This document shows, in pieces, positions 6,699-12,766 of a DNA stretch of 16,956 nt; position 1 is the stretch's first letter, and each line of letters opens with the position of its first letter. A model generated the notes under the pieces. That model was not told the origin of the DNA. It saw nothing but the letters and a program-made list of their open reading frames with translations, and ran no database searches. The translations under genes were made by a program, and so were the position numbers. The stretch spans positions 1-16,956 of the forward strand of contig CAZGLO010000073.1 of assembly GCA_964526735.1 (NCBI GenBank), in the 5' to 3' direction. The DNA is from JAAUSY01 sp964526735. Its GTDB lineage: Bacteria; Chloroflexota; Chloroflexia; Chloroflexales; Chloroflexaceae.

Positions 6699-7703
6699 CG
6701 TATCGAAAGTAATCTTGGGATGGAATTGGTACGGGCAACGGAGGCAGCAGCCTTGCGGAGTGCCCGGTGGATGGGCCGGGGAGACAAGAATGGCTGCGAC
6801 CGCGCCGCCGTTGAAGCCATGCGGATGTCATTGCAGAGCGTCCCTATGAACGGCGTCGTCGTGATTGGCGAGGGCGAAAAGGACGAAGCACCCATGCTCT
6901 ACACCGGTGAGCAGGTGGGGACGGGCGAAGGCCCAGAGATCGACATTGCCGTCGATCCGGTTGAGGGCACAACGTTGCTCGCCGAGGGTATGCCGGGAGC
7001 CATTTCGGTGGTGGCAGCAGCCGAACGCGGGTCGCTCTACAGTTGGGAAGGCCTCGCCTATATGGATAAGCTGGTCGTGGGCGAAGGCGCACGCGGCGCG
7101 ATTGATATCGAAGCGCCGGTTGCGGTCAATATTCGGAGTGTCGCGCGGTCACTTGGCAAGGAAATCAGCGACGTGACGGTCGTCATCCTCGACCGCCCGC
7201 GCCACAAAGAAGTCATCCGGCAAATCCGTGCCACGGGGGCGCGCATCAAGCTTATCCCCCACGGTGACGTTTCTGCTGGCGTGATGACAGCAATTGACCC
7301 CCCTCCCGCCGACATCTTGATGGGGATTGGCGGGGCACCCGAAGCTGTCATTACCGCGTGCGCAATCAAGTGCATTGGCGGGGAGATTCAGTGTAAGGTA
7401 TGGCCGCGCAACGATGAAGAGCGCGCGCTCATCCAAGAGAAGGGCATTGATGGAGACCGAATCTACGGCACCAACGACCTTGTCCGCAGCGACGAGGTCT
7501 TTTTTGCCGCGACGGGTATCACCCCCGGCGAGTTCCTTGAGGGCGTGGAGTTTTTCCGTGGCGGCGCGCATAGCCATAGCGTCGTGATGCGGGCGGCATC
7601 GGGCACGGCCCGCTACATCACCGCCAAACACCGCTGGAATAAGCTTATGCGTATCTCTGATCTCCCCTACGACAAGGGGCCAAACCCGATGCCCCAGCTC
7701 TAA
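6696..7703 (+). CDS. glpX: Fructose-1,6-bisphosphatase class II
   Basis: A 335-residue cytosolic enzyme that hydrolyses fructose 1,6-bisphosphate to fructose 6-phosphate, a committed gluconeogenic step; some bacterial homologues also act on sedoheptulose 1,7-bisphosphate. Class II signatures seen: the N-terminal LVRATEAAALRSARWMGRGDK (in two parts, residues 11-31), IGEGEKDEAPML (57-68), the metal-binding AVDPVEGTT (85-93), and GGAPEAVITACAIKC with IGGEIQ in the C-terminal half. The length matches the family (320-340). GTG 6696 is chosen because a good AAGGAG site sits 7 nt upstream and because the encoded N-terminus matches where class II enzymes begin. The O-antigen-ligase-like gene follows after 10 bp and is probably co-transcribed. 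Nothing in the sequence suggests loss of function. Confidence 0.95.
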   Translation: MRIESNLGMELVRATEAAALRSARWMGRGDKNGCDRAAVEAMRMSLQSVPMNGVVVIGEGEKDEAPMLYTGEQVGTGEGPEIDIAVDPVEGTTLLAEGMPGAISVVAAAERGSLYSWEGLAYMDKLVVGEGARGAIDIEAPVAVNIRSVARSLGKEISDVTVVILDRPRHKEVIRQIRATGARIKLIPHGDVSAGVMTAIDPPPADILMGIGGAPEAVITACAIKCIGGEIQCKVWPRNDEERALIQEKGIDGDRIYGTNDLVRSDEVFFAATGITPGEFLEGVEFFRGGAHSHSVVMRAASGTARYITAKHRWNKLMRISDLPYDKGPNPMPQL

Positions 7704-7713
7704 ATCTCCCCTT

Positions 7714-9198
7714 ATGAATTTCCTGACCACATATTACCGTTCTTCTCGCCGCGATCCCCCATTGATCGCATCCTCAAAGGCTACCGCTGCCCTGACTGCC
7801 CTCCTGGTTGGAGGCGTGATCGGGGGAGCGGCGGCCTTTGGCCCTCTCTACGCGGTGGTTGGGTTGGCGGCGGTGGCGCTTGGCTATGCCATCCTCACCA
7901 GCACCACAATGGGGATTATCACGGTTTTCGGTATTGCGACGTTGTTGCCCTTCGGCACGCTGCCCTTCAAGGCGGTGATCACGCCAACACTCCTATTCCT
8001 GGCATTGGCGGCGCTCTTTGGCGTGTGGATACTCCGCCACCTCGCCCACAGCGAAACCTACGACTTGCGGCTCACACCGTTGGGTATTCCTATCCTTGGT
8101 TTTTTGGGCTTCACGCTCTTTTCGCTGGTATTGGGGGCACATGGGCTACCAAACACGGGGACGCTCCACAACTACCTCAAATTTGTGCTTGGGGTGCTCT
8201 TTTTCTTCTCGCTCGCCAACTGCATCCGCACTGATGAGCAAGCTCGTTTCGCTATCCGCGGGCTTATCTTTGCCGGTGGCGTGAGCGCATTGATTGGGTT
8301 ATTCCTCTACGCCCTCAACGATGAGACTGCCTTGCGGCTGCTGATTATCCTTGGTCGGGTTGGCTACCCGACGAGTGGGCGGGTATTGCGGTATGTGGAG
8401 GACGACCCCGATGGGCTAGAACGCGCAATTGGCACGTCAGTTGACCCAAATAGCTACGGCGGAATGCTTGCACTCATCATTGGCATAGCCGCCACACAAC
8501 TCTTCACCTCGCGGCCAGTGATACGCAAAGACCTCTTGACTGCCATCGTCTGCGTGATGATGGTCGCCCTGTTGCTGACTTTCTCCCGCGCAGCGCTGAT
8601 TGGCGTGGTGGCGGGGGCGATGTACCTTGCCACTGTCCGCTACCGACGGCTGTGGTTGGCGATGATCGGGGCGGGGGGTATTCTGGTTGGCGTGCTGATA
8701 AGCTTGGGGATTACCGAAGAGGTCGTACAGCGCTTCCGTGAGGGTATCCAGTTTCAAGACCAAGCACAGCAAATGCGCCTTGCGGAGTATCAAAATGCAC
8801 TTGCCATCATCAAGCGATACCCCATATTTGGCATAGGCTTCGGCCAAGCACCAGAGATAGACCTCGTTGCCGGAGTCAGCAGTATTTATCTAACGATTGC
8901 AGAACGGATGGGGTTGGTTGGGCTGGCGGCGTTTTTGGCAATTGTGGGGGCGTGGTTTCTTCATTCGTTCCAGGCGCTCTCAACACTCACGGAAGAGCGT
9001 TCGGCGTGGCTTTTGGGCACACAAGCAGGCCTTGTCGCAGCGTTGGCCATTGGCTTGGTCGACCACTACTTCTTCAATATCGAGTTTAGCCATATGGTCG
9101 TCCTCTTTTGGGGGGCAATGGGGATTGGCTCTGCGACGCAACTTCTTCCGCCCTCTCCTCATACGACAGAAGCTCATACCGTTGGTGCGAACACGTGA
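7714..9198 (+). CDS. O-antigen ligase/polymerase family membrane protein (Wzy/WaaL-like)
   Basis: 494 residues with about 11-12 hydrophobic helices. Seen: the VDPNSYGGMLALIIG segment (243-257), LLTFSRAALIG (287-297), and a large extracytoplasmic loop (about 333-385) with RLAEYQNALAIIKRYPIFGIGFGQ split around 355-378. These are typical of the O-antigen ligase/Wzy superfamily, which transfers or polymerises undecaprenyl-linked glycans at the outer face of the membrane. Whether the substrate is an exopolysaccharide, a surface glycan or a glycoprotein cannot be told. ATG 7714 lies 10 bp after the glpX stop. No Shine-Dalgarno sequence is visible, so translation may depend on coupling to glpX. The C-terminal tail (after about residue 475) is hydrophilic. 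No polysaccharide biosynthesis cluster is next to it, so it may work with distant genes or with the GT2 gene at 15991-16890. Confidence 0.87.
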   Translation: MNFLTTYYRSSRRDPPLIASSKATAALTALLVGGVIGGAAAFGPLYAVVGLAAVALGYAILTSTTMGIITVFGIATLLPFGTLPFKAVITPTLLFLALAALFGVWILRHLAHSETYDLRLTPLGIPILGFLGFTLFSLVLGAHGLPNTGTLHNYLKFVLGVLFFFSLANCIRTDEQARFAIRGLIFAGGVSALIGLFLYALNDETALRLLIILGRVGYPTSGRVLRYVEDDPDGLERAIGTSVDPNSYGGMLALIIGIAATQLFTSRPVIRKDLLTAIVCVMMVALLLTFSRAALIGVVAGAMYLATVRYRRLWLAMIGAGGILVGVLISLGITEEVVQRFREGIQFQDQAQQMRLAEYQNALAIIKRYPIFGIGFGQAPEIDLVAGVSSIYLTIAERMGLVGLAAFLAIVGAWFLHSFQALSTLTEERSAWLLGTQAGLVAALAIGLVDHYFFNIEFSHMVVLFWGAMGIGSATQLLPPSPHTTEAHTVGANT

Positions 9199-9301
9199 TT
9201 TCAGAACGTGCATCTTTTGCCCGCCTGCGCAACGTTGCAACGTCAAGATAGACAAAGTCGAAAGATACGCAGTTGAGACAGATCTAAGCCATCTAAGCCA
9301 T
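9199..9301. other. Convergent gap between the ligase and the small repeat-rich gene
   Basis: A 103-bp gap between two convergent genes. It holds a 10-bp perfect palindrome GCAACGTTGC (9229-9238) and the start of a 9-bp repeat array. No hairpin followed by a T-run is present, so no intrinsic terminator is called for either gene. Confidence 0.6.
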
Positions 9302-9306
9302 CTAAG
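9282..9306. repeat. 9-bp tandem repeat with tandem in-frame stops
   Basis: ATCTAAGCC occurs at 9282 and 9291 with a partial third copy at 9300. On the minus strand each copy carries TAG in the same frame, so the small gene ends in three in-frame TAG codons (9302-9304, 9293-9295, 9284-9286). Confidence 0.85.
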
Positions 9307-9697
9307 AGGAAAACGACGTGACTTTGCGACGCCCATCAACAATATCGCGTTTCTTTTGGTAGTGCTTGCACCGCCGAAATGCATTGCGCACTTCAGAAAA
9401 TTCGCTTTCTGACACGACAAAGCTCTGCAGCCCGCGCCGAAGGATAACGCTATCGGCGCTGTGGGCGGTCAAGATTTTGTCGGGGACGCGGGGAAGGTCA
9501 TCTGCGTAGACGTGTAGCATATCTATCATCCCCCGCAACCAATGGGCAGAGGTCGTGTCTCCAAGAGCAGCATTCAAACGTTCAAGGTCGTCAATGGCAC
9601 GGCGTGCTAATGACACCGGGTCTGACGTAGAGTCTGACGTGAGATCTGACGTGAGATCTGACGTAAGATCTGACATAGGGTCATTCTGAGGAGTCAT
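9302..9697 (-). CDS. Hypothetical protein with SDLT repeats
   Basis: 131 residues from ATG 9697, which has GAGGA 7 nt upstream. ATG 9754, adding 19 residues, is also possible with a weaker AGG site. I do not recognise a family. The N-terminus is a low-complexity stretch of four-residue repeats (SDLT, last copy SDST) encoded by a 12-bp DNA repeat. The remainder looks like a mostly helical, soluble domain (about 40-120: LARRAIDDLERLNAAL, WLRGMIDMLHVYADDL, SEFSEVRNAFRRC) ending in a basic tail (KHYQKKRDIVDGRRK). No signal peptide or transmembrane helix. It is convergent with the O-antigen-ligase gene and has no obvious operon partner. The 380 bp upstream are non-coding. It could be a lineage-specific gene; coding status is supported by the ribosome site and frame length but not by homology. 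Confidence 0.6.
   Translation of the reverse strand: MTPQNDPMSDLTSDLTSDLTSDSTSDPVSLARRAIDDLERLNAALGDTTSAHWLRGMIDMLHVYADDLPRVPDKILTAHSADSVILRRGLQSFVVSESEFSEVRNAFRRCKHYQKKRDIVDGRRKVTSFSS
9621..9680. repeat. 12-bp tandem repeat encoding SDLT units
   Basis: Five consecutive 12-bp units starting at 9621, 9633, 9645, 9657 and 9669, each beginning TCTGAC and ending in variants of GTGAGA. The period is a multiple of three, so copy-number change keeps the reading frame. Confidence 0.85.
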
Positions 9698-10136
9698 TGA
9701 TTTGTCCTCACACGCCTGAAGATGTCTGTGTTCGTCTTTGAAAGGTTTCTGCATACTCTGCCTCGCTTTTGCTTATTCTCATCGCCCATTTTGTTGGGAG
9801 AGAGCGTTCCCCCCGTCTCGTGGTTAAGGGAGAGACGGGAGCCATTTGCCTTCGGGTATCCTATTGCGTTTGGGGCAATGTTCGGGCCGCAGGGCCATCG
9901 CGGTTGAGGGTGACCAGAGGCCGTACGGCGTCCATCCTTTGCCATAGCTAACGAGAAGATGACAAAAATGTTACAGGATTATGAGGAATTTGGGGAGAAA
10001 AAGAAAGATTGAGGAGAAAAAAAGAAAGAAGGAAGTAACTTCCCTCTTTCCGAAGGGGGGAGCCACCCCCCGTCTATTTGTGCGCTCGTATGCTACATGT
10101 CTCTGAACGGACAAATCACCCCGTCACACCGGGTTC
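9698..10136. other. 440-bp non-coding stretch between two minus-strand genes
   Basis: It contains an 8-bp inverted repeat CCCGTCTC (9812-9819) / GAGACGGG (9832-9839) with a 12-nt loop and no T-run on either side, then a GC-rich block (9850-9950), then a purine-rich tract and a strong minus-strand terminator. Small open frames on both strands (60-83 codons) have no ribosome site or recognisable product. The promoter of the small repeat-rich gene should lie here, but I see no convincing -35/-10 pair. Confidence 0.55.
10017..10071 (-). terminator. Strong intrinsic terminator of the methyltransferase pair
   Basis: On the minus strand, first GGGGGG (complement of 10066-10071) pairs with CCCCCC (10055-10060) around a 5-nt loop. 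Next GAAAGA, one mismatch, and GGAAGT (arms 10038-10050 and 10024-10036) pair almost perfectly. The stem is followed directly by seven T residues (complement of 10017-10023). It lies 66 bp after the stop of the second methyltransferase gene. Confidence 0.85.
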
Positions 10137-10889
10137 TTAGGCGCGGCGGGTTCCTGAAATAAAGAGGCAATGGGGAATATCAAGGTAGCGCTGCCAGAAC
10201 TCTGCGCCATAGGCTTCGATCCCTTCGGATGAAACCTCTGGTTTTTGCCATTGGATGTTCTCAAACCCTGCCTGCTCAAACGCCTGCTCCAAGAACGACT
10301 CGCTCCAATAGTAGACATCCAAGGGGGGAGACCACTTGTCGCCCATATTGAGCAAAAAGCCGTAGTGAGTACCGTCGGTCAGCGTCTTGGGAAGCTCAAA
10401 ATCGAGCTTGTAAGAGAGGTAGTAGCCCGGCGTCATAGAGAGGGCAGGGCTTAAGACATAAGTAAAGAATCGACCTCCTGGCTTCAGGTTGTGAGCCACG
10501 CTCTGGCAAATATTGTGGATATGCTCTTTGGAGGAGGCGTAGTGCAAGAGGTAAATGCCGATGGCAAGGTCAAACGTGCCTAGATCTCCCATCTCCCCCG
10601 CATCGCGCACCACATAGTCGATATTGCCGAGTGGATTAGCTTCTTCTGTCCGCTGGGCGACATCGATCATGCCGGGTGAGATATCCACTCCCATCGCATA
10701 TGCGGCTCCCTTCTCTCGCATCATACGGGTGTAATACCCCGTCCCGCACGCCACGTCTAGCACACGCAGGTCGTGGACATTGCCAATTCCCTTGAGCACG
10801 GAATATTCTTCGACATACTTCCGGTAGGGCATCTCTTTGAATGAGATATCGTAGTCGTCCGCGATCTCGGTGTAGGCTTTTTCACTCAT
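10137..10889 (-). CDS. Class I SAM-dependent methyltransferase (downstream paralogue)
   Basis: 250 residues with a Rossmann-type methyltransferase fold. Motif I is VLDVACGTGYYTR (residues about 43-55), followed by the acidic GVDISPGM (about 67-74), DAGEMG near 97, and the post-II segment NLKPGGRFFTYV (about 134-145). This family methylates small molecules or lipids; the substrate is not identifiable. It is about 74% identical to the gene just upstream by hand alignment, with identical C-terminal residues (FISGTRRA). The ATG at 10889 (MSEK) matches the paralogue. A TTG nine bases upstream is in frame but would sit only 3 nt from the AGAAGGAG site, whereas the ATG is 12 nt away. It follows its paralogue by 56 bp and is followed by a strong terminator. 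Confidence 0.9.
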   Translation of the reverse strand: MSEKAYTEIADDYDISFKEMPYRKYVEEYSVLKGIGNVHDLRVLDVACGTGYYTRMMREKGAAYAMGVDISPGMIDVAQRTEEANPLGNIDYVVRDAGEMGDLGTFDLAIGIYLLHYASSKEHIHNICQSVAHNLKPGGRFFTYVLSPALSMTPGYYLSYKLDFELPKTLTDGTHYGFLLNMGDKWSPPLDVYYWSESFLEQAFEQAGFENIQWQKPEVSSEGIEAYGAEFWQRYLDIPHCLFISGTRRA

Positions 10890-10945
10890 AACGACCAAAA
10901 ACTCCTTCTAATGCAGAATACACATGCAGGGCAGCCGAGTGCTCT

Positions 10946-11701
10946 CTAGGCGCGGCGGGTTCCTGAAATAAAGAGGCAATGGGGGATATCAACATAGCGC
11001 TGCCAGAACTCCGCGCCATGCTCCTCCATACCTTCCGGTGAGATCTCTGGATCTTGCCACTGGATGTTTTCAAACCCTGCCTGCTCAAACGCCTGCTCTA
11101 TGAACGACTTACTCCAATAATAGACATCAAACTGGGGAGACCACTTGTTATCCCCCATATTAAAAGCAAAGGTGTAGTGGGCACCGTCGATCAGTGTTTC
11201 GGGCAGATTGAGCTTGAGTTTGTAGGGGAGATAGTAGTCTGGGGTTGTGCACATAGTGGGGCCCATTACATAGGTAAAGAATCGCCCTCCAGGCTTCAAA
11301 TTGCGGGCTACCCCCTTGCAAATATTGTGCAGGTGCTCCTCGGAGGTTGCATAGTGCAAGAGGTAGACGCCGATGGCAAGGTCAAACGTCCCCAGTTCGC
11401 CCAGATTTCCTGCATCACGCACCACATACTCGATGTTGCCGAGGGGGGTGGTTTCTTCCGCCCGTCTGGCAACCTCAACCATGCCGGGCGAAACATCCAC
11501 GCCCATTACGTATGCGGCTCCTTTTTCTCTCATCCTGCGAGTGTAATGCCCCGTCCCGCACGCCATATCTAGCACGCGCAAGCCCTGAATGTCACCAACT
11601 CCTTTGAGTGTGGAATACTCTTCGACATGCCGCCGGTATGGCATCTCTTGCAGTGAGAGGTCATAGTCATTCGCAATATCAGTATAGGTTTTCTCACTCA
11701 T
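10946..11701 (-). CDS. Class I SAM-dependent methyltransferase (upstream paralogue)
   Basis: 251 residues, same architecture as its downstream neighbour: motif I VLDMACGTGHYTR, GVDVSPGM, and NLKPGGRFFTYV. Differences cluster in residues about 145-185, the region that often forms the substrate lid (GPTMCTTPDYY against SPALSMTPGYY), so the two enzymes may prefer different substrates. The frame opens upstream to 11749, but ATG 11701 (MSEK) is the start shared with the paralogue; the 16 extra residues would arise from the leader. AAGGA lies 13 nt upstream, a little far. It is first in a two-gene operon read towards lower coordinates. A candidate promoter with a perfect TATAAT is at 11772-11777. 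Substrate unknown. Confidence 0.9.
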   Translation of the reverse strand: MSEKTYTDIANDYDLSLQEMPYRRHVEEYSTLKGVGDIQGLRVLDMACGTGHYTRRMREKGAAYVMGVDVSPGMVEVARRAEETTPLGNIEYVVRDAGNLGELGTFDLAIGVYLLHYATSEEHLHNICKGVARNLKPGGRFFTYVMGPTMCTTPDYYLPYKLKLNLPETLIDGAHYTFAFNMGDNKWSPQFDVYYWSKSFIEQAFEQAGFENIQWQDPEISPEGMEEHGAEFWQRYVDIPHCLFISGTRRA

Positions 11702-11771
11702 AACGACCGAAGGTTCCTTCCAGTGATAGCTAAATAATCTTAGACACATGATACCTTCCCACCTACTACCT

Positions 11772-11800
11772 ATTATAGTAGATTATGCACAGAAAGGAAA
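11772..11800 (-). promoter_or_regulatory. Candidate promoter of the methyltransferase pair
   Basis: On the minus strand a perfect TATAAT occupies 11772-11777. With 17-bp spacing the -35 position reads TTTCCT (11795-11800), only three matches to TTGACA. The start would be near 11765, about 63 bp before ATG 11701. Confidence 0.5.
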
Positions 11801-11848
11801 ATCGACATTTTATCCCTTTGCAATGAGGGGTCGTACCTAGCTCCTGCT

Positions 11849-11883
11849 GGGCACGAGCGCGGGAAGAAGGTAGTGTCGTGCCC
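11849..11883. promoter_or_regulatory. 8-bp inverted repeat covering a -35 region (possible operator)
   Basis: GGGCACGA (11849-11856) and TCGTGCCC (11876-11883) are perfect inverted repeats separated by 19 bp. The right arm ends 3 bp before a TGC-TATAAT element, so a bound dimer would cover the -35 region of that promoter. It is placed between two divergent transcription units. Confidence 0.45.
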
Positions 11884-11886
11884 CCG

Positions 11887-11895
11887 TGCTATAAT
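11887..11895 (+). promoter_or_regulatory. Extended -10 promoter towards the sigma factor gene
   Basis: TGC followed by a perfect TATAAT (11890-11895). No recognisable -35. Transcription from here would give a leader of about 250 nt before the ECF sigma gene at 12155, with no supported coding frame in it. Confidence 0.45.
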
Positions 11896-12065
11896 CATGA
11901 TTACTTCAAATCTGAAGGTAGTTGCGGCGTTGAGAAACGTTGCCCTCAGGATGAAGGGTTCTCCCCACATGCATTGTCGCCACAAAGAAGGCCACAGAAC
12001 AGGACACATAAGCCAATGGATGTCTTGCGGGAGAGGTATAGAGATTAGGGGACAAGTGGGTTTGG

Positions 12066-12091
12066 TGTAACATCAGAGTGGTTTCATCGTT
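12066..12091 (+). promoter_or_regulatory. Possible ECF-type promoter of the sigma/anti-sigma pair
   Basis: TGTAAC (12066-12071) and CGTT (12088-12091) are separated by 16 bp, the usual arrangement for ECF sigma promoters with an AAC-type -35 and CGT-type -10. It lies 64 bp before the ECF sigma gene, which would fit autoregulation. The motifs are short, so chance occurrence is possible. Confidence 0.3.
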
Positions 12092-12154
12092 TGCCATGGT
12101 ACAACAGGGAATCTGGGGAGCGACACGCCTATCGATGCTGCAAAGGGGTAGCTG

Positions 12155-12766
12155 ATGTTCTGGCCATTCAAGTCGCGCAAGCATGCCGAGCCAGACAACG
12201 AGACATCTCCAGAGCATCTTGAAGACTCCGCATTGATCGAGCGTTCTCGCAAACGAGATGCCGTTGCATTTGGAGTGTTGTATGAGCGGTATCTCGACAA
12301 AGTCTATCGATACATCGCCTACCGAACGTCAAATGCAACGATTGCCGAAGATTTGACGTCGGAGGTGTTTTTGAATGCATGGAAGGCGATTGAGCGCTAC
12401 GAAGATCGCGGCTATGCATTTAGTACCTGGCTGTTGCGGCTGGCCCACAACGAGGTGGCCGATCATTACCGCACGCAGCGTCGGAATACCCCACTCCCAG
12501 AGACAGACGTATTTGCGTCTGAGGAAGGCGATCCGAGTAGTTTTGCCGAGCTGCGGGTCGAGCAAGTTACCCTCTTGCATGCGGTGCGGCAGCTTCCCGA
12601 TGAGTGGCAGCAGATTATCCTACTTCGGTTTGTCGAAGGGGTGTCGTTTGATGAGATTGCAATGATTGTTGGAAAGAGTAGTGGAGCGTGCCGTGTGACA
12701 CAACATCGTGCATTGGCAAGGCTCCGGCAGATATTAACCGTAGAGGAGGGCTCCCATGGGCCATAA
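12155..12766 (+). CDS. ECF-family RNA polymerase sigma factor
   Basis: 203 residues. Region 2 spans about 36-106: FGVLYERYLDKVYRYIAYRT, then AEDLTSEVFLNAWKAIERY with the DLTSEVF core-binding helix, then TWLLRLAHNEVADHYR for -10 recognition. An acidic linker follows (about 110-135). Region 4 spans about 137-194: LPDEWQQIILLRFVEGVSFDEIA and the helix-turn-helix GKSSGACRVTQHRALARL for -35 recognition. No sigma region 1 or 3, as expected for ECF. Function: directs RNA polymerase to a stress regulon, usually held inactive by a membrane anti-sigma. The ATG at 12155 is preceded by AAAGGGG with 6-nt spacing. Its last 11 bp overlap the next gene, the normal arrangement for an ECF and its regulator. 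The first approximately 20 residues are variable and charged. Confidence 0.93.
   Translation: MFWPFKSRKHAEPDNETSPEHLEDSALIERSRKRDAVAFGVLYERYLDKVYRYIAYRTSNATIAEDLTSEVFLNAWKAIERYEDRGYAFSTWLLRLAHNEVADHYRTQRRNTPLPETDVFASEEGDPSSFAELRVEQVTLLHAVRQLPDEWQQIILLRFVEGVSFDEIAMIVGKSSGACRVTQHRALARLRQILTVEEGSHGP

Noticed and set aside
6502..6831. N-terminal extension of the hydrolase frame to 6831
   Set aside because: It would run antisense through the glpX promoter, leader and start. The residues look random and a candidate promoter lies at 6531-6536.
7149..7730. 193-codon minus-strand frame opposite glpX
   Set aside because: Shadow of a strongly conserved enzyme on the plus strand; no independent start signals.
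9229..9238. GCAACGTTGC palindrome after the O-antigen-ligase gene as a terminator
   Set aside because: The palindrome has no loop and is not followed by a T-run.
9694..9951. Small open frames in the gap before the small repeat-rich gene (9722-9907 and 9769-9951 plus, 9694-9945 minus)
   Set aside because: No ribosome site, overlapping frames on both strands and no recognisable product.
11897..12070. Possible 57-codon leader peptide downstream of the extended -10 element
   Set aside because: The ATG is 2 bp after the -10 box, so it would not be inside the transcript from that promoter; no ribosome site and a His/Arg-rich translation.
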